From assembly GCA_027323885.1 (NCBI GenBank), contig DAHVZT010000131.1, positions 1 through 48,250 of the forward strand: 48,250 bases of DNA. The letters run 5' to 3'. This DNA is from Acidobacteriaceae bacterium (lineage in GTDB: Bacteria > Acidobacteriota > Terriglobia > Terriglobales > Acidobacteriaceae). Below, piece after piece: positions 42,802 to 48,250 of this stretch. The position numbers and the translations under genes are program-made. The notes under the pieces were generated by a model. That model was not told the DNA's origin, searched no databases, and worked only from the letters and a program-made list of their open reading frames with translations. Positions within the stretch are counted from its first letter, which is position 1, and each line of letters begins with the position of its first letter.

Positions 42802-45033
42802 ATGCGGAATTCGGTCTGGATTGCCGCAATCTGCCTGGCTCTTCCGCTCGTCGCCGGCAGTAATCGAATCGCCGTAACGAGCGCAGCCGAATCCCCTGTT
42901 ACCTTCAGCCGCCAGATCGCGCCCATCCTGTACAAGAACTGCACATCCTGCCACCACCCCGGCGGAGCAGGCCCATTTAGCCTGGTTACCTACGCGGACG
43001 CGCGGCGCTGGGCGCCACAAATTGTGCGCGTCACCCAGACCCGCTTTATGCCGCCATGGCTGCCTGAGCCGGGCTATGGCGACTTTGCGGATGAAAGGCG
43101 GTTGAGCACCGCCGACATCGATTTGATTCGCCGCTGGGCGAACTCCGGCATGGCGGAAGGCGATCCGGCGGAAGCTCCTAAGCCTCCGCAGTTTACCTCC
43201 GCATGGCTGCTGGGAACGCCGGACCTCGTGCTGTCAGTTCAGAAACCCTTCCGCGTTCCTCCGTCCGGCAGCGATGTTTTCATCAATTTCATCCTGCCCT
43301 ACCCACTCCAGCAAACCCACTACATCCGTGCCATGGAGATCCTGCCCGGAAGTCCCAAAGTAGTGCATCACGCCAACGTCCTGATCGACCGCACTGCATC
43401 CTTCCGCCACGCGCATTCAGGCACTTGGAAAGATGGAGTACCAGGGATGGAACTGGCGGTGGATTCCGGCGACAGCTTCGACCCAGACAGCCATTTCCTG
43501 TTCTGGAAGCCCGACTCTCCGCTATTGACGGAACCCGAAGGTATGCCATGGAGGCTGAGCCCCGGAAATGACCTGATTCTGAACATGCATCTGAAGCCCA
43601 CCGGCAAGCCGGAAATTGCCGACGCAAAGATTGGTCTTTATTTCACGGACAAACCGCCCACGCAACATCCCATCCTTCTGGAAATGGAACATGACAGCGC
43701 GCTCGACATTCCTGCCGGAGCCCACGACTTCGTTGTTCAGGATCAAATCAGACTGCCGGTCGATGTGAAGGTCCTGGGTGTCTATCCCCATGCCCATTAC
43801 CTGGGAAAAGACCTGAAGGGATATGCAATTCTTCCCGGTGGCCAAAAAAAGTGGCTCCTATGGATTCGCAACTGGGACATTGACCGCCAATCGGTGTACA
43901 GCTACAAGCATCCGGTTTTCCTGCCCAAAGGTACAGTGCTGCACATGCGCTATACCTATGACAACTCCGCCAGCAACATTCATAATCCAAACAGCCCACC
44001 CATACGCGTGAGAGCGGGAAATCGTTCCGTTGACGAGATGGGACATCTTTGGCTCCAGGTCCTGCCGGTCGGCAGCACTTCGGTTTCGGCGGGAAAGACG
44101 AAGGATGCGCGACTTCTGCTGGAACATGCATGGATGGAGGACCGACTACGAAATGATGCCGGAGATCCAATCGCCCTGTATAACCTGGCTGCGGTTGACC
44201 TGGCCGAAGGCAATTACGACCAGTCCATCGAGATCGACAGGCGTCTGCTGCAACACAATCCAGCGGACGCCAGGACATTAACAGCACTGGGCGTAGCGGA
44301 AGCGGAAAAAGGCGATTGGCAACAGGCGAAGAAGGCTTACGAGCAAGCTTTGGCAGCCAATCCGGACTCGACAGACACCCGCTTCGATCTGGCCCGGCTG
44401 GAAACGAATCACGCGGAGTTTCACGAAGCTGCATCCCAGTTCCGCATTCTGCTCGCCGGGAATCCCAACGATGCGGCAGCCCGCAGCGGTCTTGGCGTGG
44501 CGCTGCTAAACGAAGGCGACATCGAGGGTGCGCGGCAGGAGTTGCGCAATGCGCTGGCGGCAAATCCACAAGACTTTACCGCATTCGAAACCCTGGGTCA
44601 GATTGACATCAGTGCAGGACAGCTGCCGCAGGCGATCGAGCGGCTGCAGGCTGCCATCCACGTGCAAAACGATCCTGACGCCCGCCAGTTACTGGCCATG
44701 GCGTATGCACAATCGGGAAAGCTTGAAGAAGCAGCCGATCAGTTGCGCCAGGCGCTTCGGGTGCGGCCGAACAGCGCCATCACGTACGCGCTTCTTTCTC
44801 GCGTTTACTCCTCCATGAGCCGATGGAATGACGCGCTGGCGGCGAGGCAGCGGGCCCTGCAACTGAATCCCGACGACGGCGATGGATGGAACGCTCTTGG
44901 CGTGCTTCACGTTCACCTGAACCAGCTAGTCCTGGCGCAGCAGGACTTTCTTCACGCCCTTCGTATCAGTCCCGGCAATCAGATGGCTCGCGCCAATCTG
45001 GATCGTCTTCGGAACCAGTCCCGGAGCCACTGA
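42802..45033 (+). CDS. exported heme c, copper monooxygenase-like and TPR fusion protein
   Basis: 743 residues with three visible modules. A signal peptide precedes a cytochrome-type segment with one CXXCH (CTSCHH, Cys47). Next is a peptidylglycine-monooxygenase-like (copper type II, ascorbate-dependent) region. It has KVVHHANVL (H189, H190), HxH in YPHAHYLGK (H330, H332) and a downstream Met413 in SVDEMGH, which match the ligands of the two copper sites of that family. From about 440 to the end are TPR repeats (YNLAAVDLAEGNYDQSIEIDRRLLQHNP and others). The hydroxylase activity is inferred from the ligand pattern. It begins two bases after the redoxin frame, so translation coupling is likely. 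Confidence 0.85.
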   Translation: MRNSVWIAAICLALPLVAGSNRIAVTSAAESPVTFSRQIAPILYKNCTSCHHPGGAGPFSLVTYADARRWAPQIVRVTQTRFMPPWLPEPGYGDFADERRLSTADIDLIRRWANSGMAEGDPAEAPKPPQFTSAWLLGTPDLVLSVQKPFRVPPSGSDVFINFILPYPLQQTHYIRAMEILPGSPKVVHHANVLIDRTASFRHAHSGTWKDGVPGMELAVDSGDSFDPDSHFLFWKPDSPLLTEPEGMPWRLSPGNDLILNMHLKPTGKPEIADAKIGLYFTDKPPTQHPILLEMEHDSALDIPAGAHDFVVQDQIRLPVDVKVLGVYPHAHYLGKDLKGYAILPGGQKKWLLWIRNWDIDRQSVYSYKHPVFLPKGTVLHMRYTYDNSASNIHNPNSPPIRVRAGNRSVDEMGHLWLQVLPVGSTSVSAGKTKDARLLLEHAWMEDRLRNDAGDPIALYNLAAVDLAEGNYDQSIEIDRRLLQHNPADARTLTALGVAEAEKGDWQQAKKAYEQALAANPDSTDTRFDLARLETNHAEFHEAASQFRILLAGNPNDAAARSGLGVALLNEGDIEGARQELRNALAANPQDFTAFETLGQIDISAGQLPQAIERLQAAIHVQNDPDARQLLAMAYAQSGKLEEAADQLRQALRVRPNSAITYALLSRVYSSMSRWNDALAARQRALQLNPDDGDGWNALGVLHVHLNQLVLAQQDFLHALRISPGNQMARANLDRLRNQSRSH

Positions 45034-45042
45034 TTTTCCCGC

Positions 45043-46737
45043 TTATTTCGATTTGCAGGCCTGAGTTCCGTTCGCGATGTTCCGCATCAGCCGCTTGGCC
45101 TTCGGATCGTCTGGAGAGAATGTAACCACACGCTGAAGCGTTCGGATTGCACTGGCGGGATCCCCGATCGCGCAATATCCAACCGCCAGATCGAAACCGG
45201 CGGCGGGAATGTCGGGATTTTGTTGAAACGCACTCTGCCACAACGGGACCGCTTCGGACACTTTGCCGGACTGGGCCAAGAGCACCGCAAGATCCCCGGC
45301 AGCGGTCCCATCCACAGGAGTCATGGCGATGGCCAGGCGATACTCACGTTCCGCTGCGGGAATATTGCCTGACATCTGATCCAAAAATCCAAGTTCCGTG
45401 TGCAACTCCGGGTCCTTGGCGTCTGGCTTCTCCTGCCGTTCCGCCTGCTGGAGAAGTTGCATGGCGCGCTCACCTGCTGCCTGGTTGCCATGCTGGGCAA
45501 ATTGCGCATAGGCCAGTCCCAGATCCCGCGCGCTGGCCTGAGCGCCCCCGATCGGAACGATTTCAAAGTCCGCCGAATCGGGCTTCTGCACAACGGGATG
45601 CGCCCGCTTCTGGATTCGATGGTCCGTCACCTGCTCATGCGCAATGTCCCGGGTCTTTTCTCGCGGCATGTGGCATGCTGTACAGTCCTGCTGCTCGGGA
45701 TGGTGCTGCTCCGAAAACTTCACGCCGGTATGGCAGGCAAGGCATTTCCCGCGATAGTAGAGGACGCGCTGCTCCGGTGAAGGTGTGCTGTGCGGATCGT
45801 GGCAGGTGGTGCACGTCAGCTTATCGCCGCTCCTGCGCTTGCATTTACTTTGCAGGAGCGCTTCCCACTCGCTGGCGGCACGAAGGTTCGAGCCTATTTC
45901 TCCCTTGCGCACGAAGTACACGACGTCCGAATACAGATCGGCGCCGGGGCGATAGTCGATCAGGGAACGGCCCAGCCGGTTGACTGCTGTGTCCCCCTCC
46001 AAGTGACACTGCAGGCACACGAAATCCCGTCGCGCAGCAGGCAGCCTGACCGGGTTCAGAATCGGGCCTTTGCCGCGCTGCGCCAGGTGCGCGCCCGGAT
46101 CTCCATGGCAGGCTTCGCATGTGATGCCCGCATGGAGAAACGGTGGGCCCGCGAAGTGATTGCGGCTGCCCGGCACGGAGGGCTGAACGTTGCTGGTGTG
46201 GCAATGCAGGCAACCACCATCGACCGGTAGCGTAAAGGGCATGTGCTTCGCGTTTCCGTAGCCCGGCGCCATGTCCCAGACACTCTGCTTGCTGTACCAA
46301 TTTACAGGCGCTTCAAACCAGAAGCCGTCCGTCTGGAATAGATAGGTTCGGCCTCGCTTCCCGGATCCGATGTAATAGACCAATCTTTTTTCGCCATGCA
46401 ACGACTGCTCTTCGTCCGGCGTACTGCGGTCATATTGCAGAAAAGCCTGCTGGTCGCGCAAAAACAGGCGGTAGTGAATTCCGGACGCTGGATGGATGAA
46501 ATCGCCGGTCAGCAAACCGTTGGCTGCGGCCCCGCTGGCGCGTGCCATCGGGGTTTGCTCATACCGGTCATAAATCTGTTGGTGACAGGCCGCACAGACC
46601 AGATCGGGATTTGCCGTGGCATCCGCTGTGGAAGAGCCACGGGAAACCCGCGCGGACGCGGGCAAACCCCAACTCAACAGAAAGCACCACGCACATGCGA
46701 TCAGGAATGTCTGAACGGAATGGGTTTTGCGCGACAT
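45043..46737 (-). CDS. exported heptaheme cytochrome c with C-terminal TPRs
   Basis: From ATG 46737 the product has 564 residues with a signal peptide (THSVQTFLIACAWCFLLSWGLPASA). It has seven CXXCH motifs: CAACH (Cys48), CLHCH, CEACH, CLQCH, CTTCH, CLACH and CTACH. The first motif in LVCAACHQQIYDRYEQTPMARA is of the cytochrome c554 type. TPR units follow (HTELGFLDQMSGNIPAAEREYRLAIAMTP, AGDLAVLLAQSGKVSEAVPLWQSAF). A GTG at 46815 would extend it by 26 residues without a ribosome site. It converges on the copper-enzyme gene with a 9-base gap. Electron partners are unknown. Confidence 0.85.
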   Translation of the reverse strand: MSRKTHSVQTFLIACAWCFLLSWGLPASARVSRGSSTADATANPDLVCAACHQQIYDRYEQTPMARASGAAANGLLTGDFIHPASGIHYRLFLRDQQAFLQYDRSTPDEEQSLHGEKRLVYYIGSGKRGRTYLFQTDGFWFEAPVNWYSKQSVWDMAPGYGNAKHMPFTLPVDGGCLHCHTSNVQPSVPGSRNHFAGPPFLHAGITCEACHGDPGAHLAQRGKGPILNPVRLPAARRDFVCLQCHLEGDTAVNRLGRSLIDYRPGADLYSDVVYFVRKGEIGSNLRAASEWEALLQSKCKRRSGDKLTCTTCHDPHSTPSPEQRVLYYRGKCLACHTGVKFSEQHHPEQQDCTACHMPREKTRDIAHEQVTDHRIQKRAHPVVQKPDSADFEIVPIGGAQASARDLGLAYAQFAQHGNQAAGERAMQLLQQAERQEKPDAKDPELHTELGFLDQMSGNIPAAEREYRLAIAMTPVDGTAAGDLAVLLAQSGKVSEAVPLWQSAFQQNPDIPAAGFDLAVGYCAIGDPASAIRTLQRVVTFSPDDPKAKRLMRNIANGTQACKSK

Positions 46738-46822
46738 GGACGGGGAATATTTCAAGTAGCCCTGGAAACTCTTCCCTGTATACCACTGAGCTTGCCCGTG
46801 TCGCTTCGGCACCACAGGTACA

Positions 46823-48250
46823 TCACCAGCCGATCGAGACCTGCTGCCGCTGATAACCCTCTCCCGCTGGAAACTGCACGAGCAGGGACTCTCGCGCAGA
46901 GCCGCCGTTCACAACCGCTCCCTGAACGATAAGCTTCCCTGCCGTACCATTGCGGCGAAAAGGAAGACTCAGCTTAGACCCGCCCTGGCCTTCGAGCACC
47001 AGCCGCAGCGAATGCCCGCTGTAGGTCTCCGTCACGACCTTTGCCATCGCGGTACGGCTTCCTGGCTCCGGCAATGTGGAAGGAACCTCAACCTCGACGG
47101 CAGGCAACGGGACGCGGAGAGAATTGCCTGCTTTGCCAATGTGCGTGCCGGGGACGCTGCTCGCCAGACGAGCACCATGGAGATCGCCATCCGCTGTAAT
47201 GTCCATCTCTCCTGCGTGACGCTGGAACTGCAGATCGAAGATGGATGCTCCAAGCGCCACATGATGAAGGGTCGCGTGGTCCCAGGTCGCGGGCAGATGT
47301 GGCGTGACGGACAACGTTTTGCGCGCCGCATCCCACTGCAACCCGAACATACCGCGAAGCAGCGGAGAAACCACCATTGCCGACGACCAGAGTTGATGAG
47401 AGGTAGACCGGCCCAGCGTCTGGTAGAAGGCGCCCGACAACAGCTCGGTCACCGCTCCGAGGTCCTGCGCAAATGTCAGGTTCGCGTTCTGCATCAGGTG
47501 CGCGTAGCCGGAGAGAGTGCGGCCCGTGCGATATTCGGCCAGCGATGTCCATCCGGTAAACAGCGGCCAGACCGATCCCTGATGGTAGCTGATCGGATCG
47601 TAAAATCTGGCGTCCTCGCTCAAGTCGCGTGTACCCCAGTCGGTCGAGAACTCCTTGGAAGCCCAGCGGGAAAACATCGCGCCGGAGTTCGGAAGAGAAT
47701 AATTGCCATCCCACCATGCCACCGCCGGATAGATCGTTGCGGTCTTGTCGAGGGATCCGTTGGCGTTGCGGCTGAACGCATAAAAGCCCGAGTTCCCTTG
47801 ATACTCCTTGGGCACCGCAGCGCGAATTTGCGCGGCGCGTGCCTGCGCCTGCCTGGCGACTGCCTGATCGCCCTCCGCTGCCGCCAGTGCGCTCATTGCT
47901 GTGGACGCCTGCTCATCCAGAGCCGCCAGATAAATCTCCTGCTTCGGCATGCCTCCCGGCCAGCTCTCCACCCAACCCGTGCCGTTCGAATTGTTGTAGA
48001 TCCCGTCGGCGCTGTCGTGGCTCGTTTCGTACTGCCATGCTTTCTGGAGCTGGGGCCAATGGTCCCGCAGGAACGGGAGGTCCCCGCTGGCGCTCAGGTA
48101 ATCGGCAGCCGCCATCAGCAGCAGCGGCGTCGCGTCCGCCGCCGCATATTCATACGGCAAGCTCTTCCAGTCGACAGCTTCCGCAGTCTGGGCGTACTCA
48201 TGCATCATCTTGCCGTCGGTCCGCTGCCGCTTCAGTAGAAACTCCATGGC
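46823..48250 (-). CDS. six-hairpin glycosidase (amylo-alpha-1,6-glucosidase-like), 5' end outside the window
   Basis: About 475 residues are visible and the frame runs off the right edge, so the start is missing. The Met at 48247 is probably internal. The visible part is an (alpha/alpha)6 catalytic domain: MEFLLKRQRTDGKMMHEYAQT, YEYAAADATPLLLMAAADYL, YNNSNGTGWVESWPGGMPK and YDPISYHQGSVWPLFTGW. The YHxGSVWP pattern is typical of glycogen-debranching and related enzymes. A beta-sandwich C-terminal domain follows (about 310-475). It would hydrolyse an alpha-linked glucan or oligosaccharide; the exact family is not certain. The next gene downstream starts 85 bases after its stop. Confidence 0.75.
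   Translation of the reverse strand, partial: AMEFLLKRQRTDGKMMHEYAQTAEAVDWKSLPYEYAAADATPLLLMAAADYLSASGDLPFLRDHWPQLQKAWQYETSHDSADGIYNNSNGTGWVESWPGGMPKQEIYLAALDEQASTAMSALAAAEGDQAVARQAQARAAQIRAAVPKEYQGNSGFYAFSRNANGSLDKTATIYPAVAWWDGNYSLPNSGAMFSRWASKEFSTDWGTRDLSEDARFYDPISYHQGSVWPLFTGWTSLAEYRTGRTLSGYAHLMQNANLTFAQDLGAVTELLSGAFYQTLGRSTSHQLWSSAMVVSPLLRGMFGLQWDAARKTLSVTPHLPATWDHATLHHVALGASIFDLQFQRHAGEMDITADGDLHGARLASSVPGTHIGKAGNSLRVPLPAVEVEVPSTLPEPGSRTAMAKVVTETYSGHSLRLVLEGQGGSKLSLPFRRNGTAGKLIVQGAVVNGGSARESLLVQFPAGEGYQRQQVSIGW

Overview
The window looks like a chromosomal segment of an acidobacterium, probably class Terriglobia (Acidobacteriaceae-like). This is inferred from content rather than a database match. 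The clues are a fairly GC-rich genome, a very large TonB-dependent receptor with an N-terminal carboxypeptidase-regulatory-like domain, several secreted CRTAC1-type (FG-GAP/VCBS plus ASPIC/UnbV) proteins, and many TPR proteins fused to cytochrome c or copper-enzyme domains. I saw no rRNA, tRNA, CRISPR array, insertion sequence or phage gene.

Region 1 (1-7953, + strand) is a compact histidine operon, hisI-hisG-hisD-hisC-hisB-hisH-hisF-hisA, most genes overlapping or nearly touching, followed by a class I/II aminotransferase. hisE and a histidinol-phosphate phosphatase are absent. Upstream of hisI is a well-formed transcription attenuator: a consensus-like promoter, a 29-codon ORF with five His codons among nine residues, an antiterminator strand and an intrinsic terminator. 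The promoter spacing suggests that the leader peptide is translated from a leaderless mRNA.

Region 2 (7973-26717, mixed strands) is mostly housekeeping: a multi-pass membrane protein, a propeller-like protein, an M13 metallopeptidase, an EamA transporter, the minus-strand set tilS, ftsH, a small membrane ORF, lptE and holA, then a GNAT acetyltransferase, ispD and ispF (isoprenoid MEP pathway), DUF2911 and DUF885 proteins, galU and a polysaccharide deacetylase. Between the acetyltransferase and ispD lie a small thioredoxin-fold protein of the DF type and a MerT remnant truncated after its first membrane helix.

Region 3 (26911-46737) is an accessory block of envelope-exported redox and surface proteins: a pentaheme cytochrome-TPR protein, three CRTAC1 paralogues, two TPR proteins, a 1167-residue TonB receptor, a redoxin gene with an in-frame amber codon, a heme plus copper-monooxygenase plus TPR fusion, and a heptaheme cytochrome-TPR protein. 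Two CRTAC1 genes are close paralogues in inverted orientation around a small secreted protein. I infer that the block takes up and oxidatively processes, or transfers electrons to, some extracellular substrate; nothing in the sequence names that substrate. The right edge (46823-48250) is the 3' part of a six-hairpin glycosidase gene.
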